Below, piece by piece: positions 37,012 to 45,717 of a DNA stretch of 64,000 nt. The DNA is from Alphaproteobacteria bacterium (GTDB lineage Bacteria; Pseudomonadota; Alphaproteobacteria; Micropepsales; Micropepsaceae). The stretch is from assembly GCA_003139615.1 (NCBI GenBank), contig PLJH01000035.1:18292-82291 (forward strand). Reading direction: 5' to 3'. A model generated the notes under the pieces. It did no database searches. It saw only the letters and a program-made list of their open reading frames with translations, and was not told the origin of the DNA. Each line of letters begins with the position of its first letter. Positions within the stretch are counted from its first letter, which is position 1. The position numbers were made by a program, and so were the translations under genes.

Positions 37012-37671
37012 ATGGTGTTTAACGACAAAGTTCTCTTCATCCATGTGCCGAAGACCGGCGGCATAGCGGTGACGAGATTTTTGATCGACAACACACGCGG
37101 AGACGTGACCATCTCGGTTCCACCGGGTCACCCATCGGCAGGTCCCAAAGTGAAAGAGATAGCCGGAACGCGCCACGAGCGGCTGCATGAAGCTGCAGCC
37201 CTGTTGGCCACACTCGGTCGAAAGCTCGAGGATTTCGAAACGATCGTCTCGATCGTGCGCAATCCCTACGATCTCGAAGTCTCCTATTATCATCAGAAGC
37301 AAAAGGCGAAGCCGTGGGAGCGTGGCCGCGCAAAAGAGCTTGCCATGGCCGGCGATTTCCTCGAGTTCGCGCGCCGCGCGCCTTTTAACTCACGCCTGCC
37401 GGTGCATATCGAAGACTGGTACGAGATCGATGGCGTCGCGCCGGGCAATCTCCGGGTCTTGCGCTTCGAAAACATCGAACAGTAACTCTACGCGGCCGTA
37501 GGCCCGACAATTCCGGTCTCCCGCAAGCTGCAAAAGCTCAATGTATCGAATCGGCCGCCTTACAGCGAATTTCTCTCTCCTGCGGTCGAGGAAGCCATCT
37601 ATCGAAAATATCAGTGGGTTTTCGACCGTGGATTTTATCCGCGGGAATTCACGGCACGATCGCCGGCGTAA
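37012..37671 (+). pseudogene. Sulfotransferase with an internal nonsense codon (cargo copy 1)
   Basis: PAPS-dependent sulfotransferase family: 5'-phosphosulfate loop IHVPKTGGIAVTRF and 3'-phosphate loop VRNPYDLEVSYY. It is closely similar to the intact copy at 45050-45703. At 37483 a TAA replaces the GAA of that copy (ENIEQ-stop-LYAAVG versus ENIERELCEAIG). The frame then continues without further damage through PPYSEFLSPAVEEAIYRKYQ to TAA at 37669. So it is a one-base nonsense mutation, giving a 157-aa truncated product unless read through. Its end overlaps, tail to tail, the last 23 bases of the minus-strand exported protein gene. Confidence 0.8.
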
Positions 37672-38389
37672 ACATGAGCGACGGGAAGGGAGCCTGAAAC
37701 GACAAGATGTCGCTCACATAGTTCACCGAATTGCCCCATGATGGCGAGAACGCCAGAGAACTTTTTGACGTGACGATCTGCTCGCAAACGTTAATGGCGG
37801 GCACGGCGGTACCGGCAACCTTGTTCGAGTAGGAACCGTTGCACGCCTCCGAACCTAAATTGGCCGACGCAGCGAAAACCCCAAAAACTATCTCATTCGT
37901 GTTTTCAAGCGTTCCAGTGTTGACCGACGTGGCGCTCGTCGCGGCAGTCCCATTTGCGCTGTTGTTGTGCGTATCTAGCGGCGCCGTCTGGCTGGCGCCC
38001 GTGACGCAGGATGCACCGACCCTGCTCGTCACGGAGCCCGCAAAGGTCGCCGTGATGGTCCCGCCCACGGGCAAATTCGCACTCGTGTTCTTGGCATAGA
38101 CAATTCCGATGCCGATGCCGCTCCCGGCGATGTTGTCGATGGGAGTCTGGTAGGTATTTCCGGCGCTGTCCGTCACGGACGACGGCGCGTCCGATGTCGA
38201 CTCGTAATTCGCCCACAAGATGATGAGGCTGCCGGCGGGACAAGCATTCGTTGTCGTCGTAAATGTGTTCGTCAGGGAGGCGGTCGCCAAGGTGCCGGAG
38301 TTGCCTAGGGTCACATACACCAGTCCCGCCTCGCACGGCGACGAAGCGATGGTCAGTGCGATGAACAGCCACGCGGCAAAGCTTTTCAT
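37649..38389 (-). CDS. Exported fibre-like protein with signal peptide
   Basis: 246 aa; ATG after GAGGAACGGG. Sec signal peptide MKSFAAWLFIALTIASSPCEA, then a Ser/Thr/Asn/Gly-rich beta protein (TDSAGNTYQTPIDNIAGSG, GGTITATFAGSVTSRVGASC), ending SLMFTPAIVP. The C-terminus matches the neighbour at 38778 (FVFTPAIAP). Looks like a phage tail-fibre or surface-adhesin beta domain, but is exported rather than cytoplasmic. Paired convergently with the sulfotransferase pseudogene. Confidence 0.7.
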   Translation of the reverse strand: MKSFAAWLFIALTIASSPCEAGLVYVTLGNSGTLATASLTNTFTTTTNACPAGSLIILWANYESTSDAPSSVTDSAGNTYQTPIDNIAGSGIGIGIVYAKNTSANLPVGGTITATFAGSVTSRVGASCVTGASQTAPLDTHNNSANGTAATSATSVNTGTLENTNEIVFGVFAASANLGSEACNGSYSNKVAGTAVPAINVCEQIVTSKSSLAFSPSWGNSVNYVSDILSFQAPFPSLMFTPAIVP

Positions 38390-38401
38390 CCCGTTCCTCA
38401 C

Positions 38402-38450
38402 CAGACGACTGGGGTTGCGTGGTCACGTCGTAGAAAATTTGCTATAGGAT
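38402..38450 (+). promoter_or_regulatory. Putative promoter of the second sulfotransferase module
   Basis: Shares CAGACGACT, then CGTGGTCA, then AGAAAATTTG with 36939-36983. TGGTCA and TATAGG are 17 bases apart (38420-38425 and 38443-38448), an acceptable sigma70-type spacing. The gene it would drive has decayed (next feature). Confidence 0.4.
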
Positions 38451-38462
38451 CGTGGCGGATCG

Positions 38463-38729
38463 CTAAAACGCACGTGAGTACTGTAATGATGCGAAGGCTT
38501 TACATTCATTGCGGTCTGACGAACTACCTCTACGGGCGCAACGTCGAACTTCGGGCGCTCGGCTACGACTACACGAGCATCTGAATTCCTTTTTTGTCCA
38601 CCGGTCAGCAAAATTCGCCCGTCGGAACGCGTTTACCGAGGCGCCGGCATTCTTGAACAAGTGGCAATGGAATACGATATCGCGAACCTGCGTTGCAACT
38701 CCGTTTTCCTTGGACGATCGATGGGGCAT
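38463..38729 (-). pseudogene. Debris of sulfotransferase-like cargo (module 2)
   Basis: On the minus strand VRDIVFHCHLFKNAGASVNA looks like the N-terminus of a sulfotransferase/HxFKNAGTS-type protein, with RRANFADRWTKKEF after it; similarity stops there. On the plus strand a 32-codon frame from 38484 (MMRRLYIHCGLTNYLYGRNV) may be the start of another such gene and ends in TGA. Neither is complete, so this stretch looks like a recombination scar between cargo genes. It occupies the position where modules 1 and 3 have a sulfotransferase. Confidence 0.4.
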
Positions 38730-38777
38730 TGGGTCACAAATTGGAAAAGAGGCGAAGGATCGACTCTACAACCTGCA

Positions 38778-39638
38778 TTATGGCGCAATTGCCGGCGTAA
38801 AAACAAATGGGTGAGAAATTCTCCACTGCGCGACGATGACACCTTGCGTGCCGGTTCCTGCTGTTCCGTTGTGATATGCGCCGCCGCCGCCTGCGCCATA
38901 AGCGCCGCCGTTTGCGCCACTCAGGTTTGTCGAAGGAGCACCCCCGCCACCACCGCCACCTTCACCAATTCCACCCGGTAAATCTGCTCCTGCCGCGCCG
39001 ACAACGGCGGCCGAAGATGATGTCGCGCCGGCGCCACCGGACGCACCGCCCGATGCAGTTGCCCCGGCGCCGCCCCCGGAAGATGTTCCTGCTCCTGCCG
39101 TACCTCCAGGGGCCGCTCCTCCGCCGGCCCCCACAGCAAACCCACCTGCCCCGCCCGTTTCCGAGGCGTAAAGGACAGTGCCAGAATAGTTTGAGGCAGC
39201 GGTCCCTCCTGTACCTGCATCAAAACCGCCACCACCGGCAAAAGAACCCAGTGAAGCATTATTGACAGTGGTCCCATTGAACCATGTCGCTCCCGTACCA
39301 CTTGGAGTGCCTCCACCGATTCCGACTTGATAGTCGATGGAGGCTCCGACAGTCAGAGCCAGATTCGTCTTATAAACGACAAAACCAGAAGCCCCGCCGC
39401 CGCTGCCTGTGGAGGCGATCCCAACCGCGCCGTTCCCGCCGCCGCCGATTGCATAGACGGTGTTGCTTGCCGAGTTCCACGTCGCCGGAACGGTCCACGT
39501 ATTCCCCGTTCCGGTGAGCGTGAAAACGCACGTCTCGATATTACCCGCAGTCGTGCATGTCGGATCGGCTTGCGCCGTCCCGCAGAGGCCAAATAGAATC
39601 CCGAGAACGAGAACCAGTTTGCGCATTGTCGTGCTCAT
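38778..39638 (-). CDS. Exported glycine-rich fibre-like protein
   Basis: 286 aa. Signal peptide MSTTMRKLVLVLGILFGLCGTAQA, then a jelly-roll-like start (CVFTLTGTGNTWTVPATWN) and long glycine-rich runs (SGGGAGATASGGASGGAGAT, GEGGGGGGGAPS), ending with VIVAQWRISHPFVFTPAIAP. Glycine-rich adhesin-tip domains of this kind occur on phage receptor-binding proteins. Start overlaps the preceding gene's stop (ATGA), so it is translated with the tailspike-like gene. The signal peptide is out of place for a virion protein. Confidence 0.72.
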   Translation of the reverse strand: MSTTMRKLVLVLGILFGLCGTAQADPTCTTAGNIETCVFTLTGTGNTWTVPATWNSASNTVYAIGGGGNGAVGIASTGSGGGASGFVVYKTNLALTVGASIDYQVGIGGGTPSGTGATWFNGTTVNNASLGSFAGGGGFDAGTGGTAASNYSGTVLYASETGGAGGFAVGAGGGAAPGGTAGAGTSSGGGAGATASGGASGGAGATSSSAAVVGAAGADLPGGIGEGGGGGGGAPSTNLSGANGGAYGAGGGGAYHNGTAGTGTQGVIVAQWRISHPFVFTPAIAP

Positions 39639-42600
39639 TGGTGGGCAAAGATGTTGTAGCCGGCGACGCTTCCCGTTGCGTCCGTCACACGCCAGACCAT
39701 GATGGTGAACAGATTTCCGTTTGTCGTCGTGAGCGCCGCGCCGGTGTTGGCTCCCACGGTGAAACCGCTGAACGCGATCGCACCGGCGCTCGCATTGTTA
39801 CGCACCAGCAGGATGCAATTGCCGTCATTCGCAGGCGCCGTGATGGTGAATGCGCCGCCGTTGACGATGTATTGCTGGGGATTCTTGCCGCAGTCGACGG
39901 TGACGTTGCCGGTCGTGTTCGCGTAACTCGTTTCGTTCACGCCGCCGGATAGCGTCTGATCGGCAAGATTAAGTTCGCCGATTGTGCCGGTATTCGCGGG
40001 GAGTGTCGCCGCATAGTTGCTCGCTCCGGCATTCGCGCTTGTGAACGTCGTATAGCCCGTCGATGATCCCATAATCGCGAGATCGCTATTCGTAAACTTC
40101 TGCAGCGCGGTCCAAGTCTGCGCATCGCCGAGTTGTGCAATGCCGGAGAACGGAATGCCGCTGTCGCAGGCCGTCTTTCCCGTTGTATCGCAGAAGTCCG
40201 CCACGTCGGTTGCAACGGACGAGGACGGCCCGCGCATTTCGGAATTGTTGCTGACCCAGGGGCGGTAATTCCCTGCGCCGTCGACCGCAAAGGTCGCACG
40301 CCGCCCATAGGTGAGCACATATGTCGAGTTTCCGCCGATCGTGCCGCCGCCCGCCACGCTGAACGTGTCGGTCGCGCTCGCATCTTCGTTTTCGACGGTG
40401 ATTTCGCTGCATGTGCCGTTTCCGGTCGGCAGCGTGTCCGTCATCGCAGAACCGGAATTCGACCGCATCTGATATTTGTTGCAGTCCGTCGTCGCCCAGA
40501 CCTTGGCGTTGCCCGCAGTCACGCTTTGAACGGTTTGCGCGATTTCGAGATTGCCGCTCCCCGGATTGACGACGCTGTTGCCCGTATTCAACGGCGCTGC
40601 CGTTCCGAGTTGCGCCCATGTTCCCGCACCGCTCAAATAGGTTGTCGATGATGGCGTGCCGGTCGCATCGATTTGAGATGGGACCGCAATCGTGCCCGCC
40701 AGATTGGAAAACGCCAGCGGCTGCGACCAGCTCACCGTGCCCGGAGTGTGCATGAGCCCCGCGTTCCACACGGACGCCAGCACGATATGCGTGCTGTCGA
40801 TCACGCTCTCGATGCCCCAGGTGCCGTTCGCGTCCGTGGGCGTGGCCGTCCCCGCATTGGGATTGATGCCGGACACCCATACGAAGCTGACCCCGGCCAC
40901 CAATCCCGTCTCCGGCGCGCCCAGCGTCAACTCGACGAGGCCGCTATCGTCGGTCGCGGTGGCTGCGATCGGCGTCACGGCGACGCCCTGGGATTGCGCT
41001 GCAAGATTGCCTTGCACCACCACGCTGGGCTGCGGCAGCGCCGCGGGAATGCCGCCCATCCAGCCGCCGCTGCCATTGGCGTCCCACGGTACTCCGGAGG
41101 TGACGTGCGTGCCACCCGGCGCCGCGTCGACGCTGTACACGTTGAGGTTCTCGCCATTGGCCGCGGAGGAGCCCGCAACGCCGTTGGCCGCCATTTTCTC
41201 ATTCGCTGCAAATGCGTCGGAATTCGCGACAAGATATTTCACCCGATTGCCCGCGCCGCTGGATGTCGACGTCACGGGAATGGCGATCGCGTTGCCACTG
41301 AGCAGCAAACCGCCGGTGACATAGGTGTTGTAGCTGATCCCCAAAAGATCGCCGCCGCTGCCCACATTGCACGAAGGCGCCACGCTCAACGTGATCGTGT
41401 TGGGCGTGCCGGAGGTGTAGCTCATGATCGTCGTGCCGGGCGCGATGCAGGTGCTGTTCGTCAGGTCGGACACCACGGCCGTCGTCACTTGCGCGATGTT
41501 GGCGGGGAGCGCGCCCACCAGGTTGAGTGTGGCGCTGGAGGTGGATTCCGCGGCGGTGAAGCTGCCGCAGCCTTCCGGATAGAAGCTGTTCGCCAGCACC
41601 ACATTGTTGCCGACGATCGTCACGGGGCCGGAAATATTTCCGTCGCAGACATTGTCCGTGTTGTTGACGCCTTCCACGGTGACGCTTTGTTTTTTGTAGA
41701 CGGCGTAGGTCGTCGTGTCGCCGCTCGCCAGCGGCACCATCAGACGGCCGATATTGCGCGCGTCGCCGGAGATCGTGTTGCACGGGGTGGAGGCCTGCAC
41801 ATAGCAGCTCGTGCCGGGCGACGCGACATCGAGCGCCCAGCCCACGGCGCTGTTGATGCCTGTGGTGATGGCGATGTTCCCCGTGTCCGGCACGGAGGTC
41901 ACATTGCTTTGGTTCAAATTCGTGTCGTCGAGTGCCAGGCTTGGTTGGGTCGGCGAGCCGATGAAGGCGCCGCCCGGACAATTGCCGCCGGCATATTGCT
42001 GCGACAATTGATAGGCATTCGCTTGCGCCGTTCCCGTCTGCATCGATTGGCCGGCGCTGGCGATCAGGCAGCCGAAGCCGATGCCCGTGGCATAGTTCTG
42101 GTCTTCGAACACTTCGATCGCAGCCCCCGGCATCGTCTTGACATTGTCGACGCCGCCATTGTCGGTGGAAAGCCAGATCATGTTGCTGTAGGCGGGAACG
42201 CCGCAAGGGTGCGTATAATCGTTCGGCGCCGCGTAGCGATTGTCGCTGTAGTAGTAGCCTTTGCCGTTCTCCAGTCCGATGACGAAAATATGTTCGGCCG
42301 ATTTGTTGCCCACCGTGCCGCCGCAATGCGAAGTCTGCAACGTGTCCTGGAATTCCACCGCGTTTCCTTCTCCAGGCTCCGGCGCGCCGGCGGGCTGGGC
42401 GTTCAGGTTGTATTGACCGCCCCAGATGTGATCCGTCGTCGAGTAGCCGAAATTGAAGCCGTTGCCGAAGATGACATAGCAGGACGGCTCGATCAGCGAA
42501 TTGCGGGTGTCGGAATTGCCGTAAACGCTGTTCGGTACACCGGCGTTGGCCGCCGTGTTGTCGCTGAAACCCATGCAGGACGCCGTCGAGGTCGGCGGCG

Positions 42601-43441
42601 GGTTGGCGGTGTTCCAAGCGGGCAGCGTGTAGATGTCGCCAACGTGTTCGGTGCCGAAACTTTCGTCGAACGAAGGATTGAAGAACGTCGAGTCGGCAAA
42701 CCAGCCCCAGGCCAGGTTGGTCGAAAACGCGCTGTGGCCGGAGATGCACTGCACCAGCGCATTGGCGCAATGCGAGCGGTCGAAATGCGCATTCTGCGCG
42801 CCGGAAAAGATCACGCCGTAATTGAGCTTGCCGTTTGGGTTGACCTGCATGTCTTCGAAGCCAACGCCGGCGATGGCCGTCGTCGAGGCGTTGAGCCCCA
42901 TCTCGAACATGGCATTGAGCGAGCACGCGGTGCCGAGATTGGAAGCGAATACGGATTTGCGGCGGCCGTCGCCCTGGAAAAGGGGCTGAGTGTCGCGCGC
43001 GTCGAAACAGCCATTGTCCAGATAGACGCCTGCTGGAACGTGGATGCGCGTCAGGCCGCCATAGGCTTTGGCGTAGGCCAGCGCGTTGGCGATTACGGCG
43101 CTGTTGTCGTTTCCGTCAGTGAAGACGGGATCGAGAACGCCGCACATCGTCAGATCGATGGCGCTGGGGTCGGGAAGCCTGCGCACCCAAGTCCCGCCGC
43201 CGCTCGCCGCGAAGTTCACGCAGCCGTCCGGCGTGATCGTCGTCGCCGTGTAATCGAACTCGCCGCCGCCCAGCGAAGTTCCGCTCGCATAACTCTGGAC
43301 GGCAACACGGCCGACAAGTGCAGGATTTGGGATTGCCTGGAGGGTCGTGGTGGTCGGACTGCTCTGGTAATACGGCGCAGCGGCGGCCGCGCTCGTGCCG
43401 AGCAACGCGACGATCAATAGAATTCGTGCGATGATTTTCAT
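39635..43441 (-). CDS. Large tailspike-like beta-helix protein with signal peptide
   Basis: 1268 aa. MKIIARILLIVALLGTSAAAAA is a typical Sec signal. Residues about 60-460 have the pectate-lyase-superfamily pattern (DGNDNSAVIANALAYAKAYG, IHVPAGVYLDNGCF, repeated beta-helix turns), as in phage tailspikes that bind or cut polysaccharide. A middle region of Ser/Thr/Gly-rich beta repeats follows, then a C-terminal module (AQTWTALQKFTNSDLAIMGS then STGYTTFTSANAGASNY) also found in the protein at 45718. Catalytic residues cannot be placed. It directly follows the coiled-coil fibre gene and is coupled to the next gene. Confidence 0.75.
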   Translation of the reverse strand: MKIIARILLIVALLGTSAAAAAPYYQSSPTTTTLQAIPNPALVGRVAVQSYASGTSLGGGEFDYTATTITPDGCVNFAASGGGTWVRRLPDPSAIDLTMCGVLDPVFTDGNDNSAVIANALAYAKAYGGLTRIHVPAGVYLDNGCFDARDTQPLFQGDGRRKSVFASNLGTACSLNAMFEMGLNASTTAIAGVGFEDMQVNPNGKLNYGVIFSGAQNAHFDRSHCANALVQCISGHSAFSTNLAWGWFADSTFFNPSFDESFGTEHVGDIYTLPAWNTANPPPTSTASCMGFSDNTAANAGVPNSVYGNSDTRNSLIEPSCYVIFGNGFNFGYSTTDHIWGGQYNLNAQPAGAPEPGEGNAVEFQDTLQTSHCGGTVGNKSAEHIFVIGLENGKGYYYSDNRYAAPNDYTHPCGVPAYSNMIWLSTDNGGVDNVKTMPGAAIEVFEDQNYATGIGFGCLIASAGQSMQTGTAQANAYQLSQQYAGGNCPGGAFIGSPTQPSLALDDTNLNQSNVTSVPDTGNIAITTGINSAVGWALDVASPGTSCYVQASTPCNTISGDARNIGRLMVPLASGDTTTYAVYKKQSVTVEGVNNTDNVCDGNISGPVTIVGNNVVLANSFYPEGCGSFTAAESTSSATLNLVGALPANIAQVTTAVVSDLTNSTCIAPGTTIMSYTSGTPNTITLSVAPSCNVGSGGDLLGISYNTYVTGGLLLSGNAIAIPVTSTSSGAGNRVKYLVANSDAFAANEKMAANGVAGSSAANGENLNVYSVDAAPGGTHVTSGVPWDANGSGGWMGGIPAALPQPSVVVQGNLAAQSQGVAVTPIAATATDDSGLVELTLGAPETGLVAGVSFVWVSGINPNAGTATPTDANGTWGIESVIDSTHIVLASVWNAGLMHTPGTVSWSQPLAFSNLAGTIAVPSQIDATGTPSSTTYLSGAGTWAQLGTAAPLNTGNSVVNPGSGNLEIAQTVQSVTAGNAKVWATTDCNKYQMRSNSGSAMTDTLPTGNGTCSEITVENEDASATDTFSVAGGGTIGGNSTYVLTYGRRATFAVDGAGNYRPWVSNNSEMRGPSSSVATDVADFCDTTGKTACDSGIPFSGIAQLGDAQTWTALQKFTNSDLAIMGSSTGYTTFTSANAGASNYAATLPANTGTIGELNLADQTLSGGVNETSYANTTGNVTVDCGKNPQQYIVNGGAFTITAPANDGNCILLVRNNASAGAIAFSGFTVGANTGAALTTTNGNLFTIMVWRVTDATGSVAGYNIFAHQ

Positions 43442-43442
43442 G

Positions 43443-44990
43443 TCAGCTCACTCGCGATCTGAGGGTTGTTCCGTTCGACGACACCCGGCGGCTGCCATTG
43501 ATCTGTCCGGCCGCGGTGGCGGGCTGGATGATTTCGTCGATGATTGTGCTGCCGTCCGGACTGATGCCGACGGAATTATCGGTCAAGTCGACCTTCAGGA
43601 TTTCGACGACCTGGCTTCTGTTCGAAGCACCGAGCGACGGCGGAAATTCAATGATGACCGCCCCGGCCGTCGCATCCACTTCCAGCACCTGATCACCCGG
43701 CTGGACAGTGTAGGTCGATGCAGAAATCTGCTTGATGCCGAGAACGGCGCTTTGCGCAGGCTGGAACTCGACGAAATTGAGGGCGGTTGTGCCGAGGGTG
43801 ATCTGGCTCGCCGCCAGCGGCAGCAAGAATGTGAGGAAGTTGTTCGTTGTGCCGCCCGACACATAGACCATGATGCCGGCAAGCTGGATTGCTGTATTCG
43901 CATCCGTCGCGCGCTGCAGAACCCATGGCGTCGATGTGCCGTTGGATTGCTGCGTCATCGCATAGATGCCGTTGTTTGCGGCATCGGTTTCATCGTCGAC
44001 CAGAATGCGCATGCCCACCGTCGGCGAAACGCCGTCGATGGCACCCAACGCCGTTGTTGAAAGCCCGATCAGGACCTGATTGGCGGGGTCGTAATAATTG
44101 GTGGGAAGCGGGCCTGTCGTGGCGCACGCCACTGGGCCGCCCCTCGCATAATTGTAGGACAGAAAGGTGAGCGTGTTGATCTGGGTCTGAAGGGCGTTTT
44201 CTTCCGCTTCGGCGCGCGCGGTTTCTGCCGCATCGCCTGCGGCGCGCTCTCCCGCTTCCACTGCGATGTCTCCGAGCAACGTCGCGTCGTTTGCGGCTCG
44301 TGTGGTTGCTTCCGCCGCGATGCTGGTCCACAGCGCCGTATCGGCCGCGGCGCGGGTTGTGGCCTCGCCGGCAAGATTTGCGGCGAGCGCGGCATCCCCT
44401 GCTGCCCGGGCCGATGCCTCAGTCGAAATCGACATGCCGAGCGCGGTGTCGGCCGAAGCGCGTGTCGCCGCTTCCGTCGTGATGGCCGTCGAGAGCGATG
44501 CATCGGCCGCGGCGCGCGCCGTCGCTTCCGTGGTGATGGCTGTCGCATTGGTCGAGATCGAAGTCGCCTGCGATGCGAGTGTTGCCAGGATCGTGTTGAG
44601 GTTGGCCGAGCTGGAGAAAGTCGAGTTCACCGACCATGTCAGCGCGCCTGCCCCGCCGACAACGGGCGCATTTTGGATGGTAATTCCCGTCGCCGACACA
44701 CAGAGGCCATAGGATGCGACGGCGGAATTGACCGGATACCACGCCGCGGACCCGGGATCGAAATAGGCGTTGAAGGTCAGCCAGCCGTTATTCGAGGGGT
44801 CAGTCGCGAGAAACGAATCCGGCCCCACCCGCACCGAGACAATCTGCTGGACGTTCCCATTGCCGTCCTGAGCGACCAAATCCCCGGCCAACGCATTGAG
44901 CAGCGCCGTCGTAAGCGGATTGCCGTCGGAAAAACCGACGCGCGTGCCCATGGCAGGATAGGTCGCAGCGGGAGGTGGCGGATTGGCCAT
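43443..44990 (-). CDS. Tail fibre protein with coiled-coil shaft
   Basis: 515 aa, no signal peptide. Start MANPPPPAATYPAMGTR with CAGGAGCCATTC ahead. Residues about 125-275 are an uninterrupted series of 11-14-residue repeats of the form TEATARAAADASLSTAI, predicted to be a trimeric coiled-coil shaft. Head domains follow (YYDPANQVLIGLSTTALGA, GDQVLEVDATAGAVIIEFPP). A structural fibre attached below the tail tip is the natural reading. The 35 bases around its start codon match those of the endolysin gene. Confidence 0.82.
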   Translation of the reverse strand: MANPPPPAATYPAMGTRVGFSDGNPLTTALLNALAGDLVAQDGNGNVQQIVSVRVGPDSFLATDPSNNGWLTFNAYFDPGSAAWYPVNSAVASYGLCVSATGITIQNAPVVGGAGALTWSVNSTFSSSANLNTILATLASQATSISTNATAITTEATARAAADASLSTAITTEAATRASADTALGMSISTEASARAAGDAALAANLAGEATTRAAADTALWTSIAAEATTRAANDATLLGDIAVEAGERAAGDAAETARAEAEENALQTQINTLTFLSYNYARGGPVACATTGPLPTNYYDPANQVLIGLSTTALGAIDGVSPTVGMRILVDDETDAANNGIYAMTQQSNGTSTPWVLQRATDANTAIQLAGIMVYVSGGTTNNFLTFLLPLAASQITLGTTALNFVEFQPAQSAVLGIKQISASTYTVQPGDQVLEVDATAGAVIIEFPPSLGASNRSQVVEILKVDLTDNSVGISPDGSTIIDEIIQPATAAGQINGSRRVSSNGTTLRSRVS

Positions 44991-45015
44991 GAATGGCTCC
45001 TGTGGGAATGGGTGT

Positions 45016-45023
45016 GCTATAGA
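45016..45023 (+). promoter_or_regulatory. Putative -10 element of the intact sulfotransferase gene
   Basis: GCTATAGA lies 26 bases before the ATG and matches GCTATAGG in module 2. There is no good -35 match and no Shine-Dalgarno, so the transcript would have a very short leader. Inference from similarity of position. Confidence 0.3.
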
Positions 45024-45049
45024 ACGGGCGGCTTAACCGGCGTTCGTCG

Positions 45050-45703
45050 ATGCTGTTCACCGACAAGATTCTGTTCATCCACGTCCCGAAAACGGCAGGC
45101 ATGTCGATCACGCGATTCATGATCGACAACATGCGCGGTGACGTGACGATTTCGATTCCGCACGGACACTCGCCGGGCGACCCGAGAATTCGTGAGATCG
45201 TGGGAATTCGTCACGAACGACTTCACGAAGCACAGAAATTGCTTACGACGTTGGGCCGGAAACTATCGGATTTCGAAGTCATCCTCTCCGTGATGCGCAA
45301 TCCCTACGATCTCGAAGTGTCCTATTATTTCCAGAAGCGAAAGCCCCTTGCGTGGGAACGTGGTCGCGCGAAAGAGCTTGCGATGACCGGCAACTTTCTG
45401 GAATTCGTGAAGCGTGCGCCGTTCAACAATCGCCTGCCGGTGCATATCGAGGACTGGTATCAGATCGACGGCGAAACCCCACCAAATTTGCGCGTCTTGC
45501 GCTTCGAAAACATCGAACGCGAATTATGCGAAGCCATCGGGCCTCTGATGCCGATCGAACACAAGCTTGGAGTCCACAACGCGGCAGATCATGCGCCCTA
45601 TAGAGAATTCCTGTCGCCTGAAGTCGAGGAAGCCATCTATCGAAAATACCAATGGATTTTCGACAACAACTTTTATCCGCGGGAATCATTTGCCGCTTCT
45701 TAA
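45050..45703 (+). CDS. Sulfotransferase, prophage cargo (intact copy)
   Basis: 217 aa. Transfers sulfate from PAPS: 5'-phosphosulfate loop FIHVPKTAGMS at residues 9-19 and 3'-phosphate loop VMRNPYDLEVS at 81-91. C-terminus LSPEVEEAIYRKYQWIF. Family members sulfate carbohydrates or other small acceptors; in a lysogen a likely target is cell-surface polysaccharide, but that is inference. Plus strand against a minus-strand late operon, with its own putative promoter, so it is probably expressed during lysogeny. Ends 14 bases from the stop of the convergent exported protein gene. Confidence 0.88.
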   Translation: MLFTDKILFIHVPKTAGMSITRFMIDNMRGDVTISIPHGHSPGDPRIREIVGIRHERLHEAQKLLTTLGRKLSDFEVILSVMRNPYDLEVSYYFQKRKPLAWERGRAKELAMTGNFLEFVKRAPFNNRLPVHIEDWYQIDGETPPNLRVLRFENIERELCEAIGPLMPIEHKLGVHNAADHAPYREFLSPEVEEAIYRKYQWIFDNNFYPRESFAAS

Positions 45704-45717
45704 AACGTCCAAAATGA

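Noticed and set aside
40673..43420. Long open frame (915 codons) on the plus strand opposite the tailspike-like gene
   Set aside because: Arginine/histidine-rich shadow typical of high-GC antisense frames; the minus-strand protein has a signal peptide, fold pattern and operon coupling.
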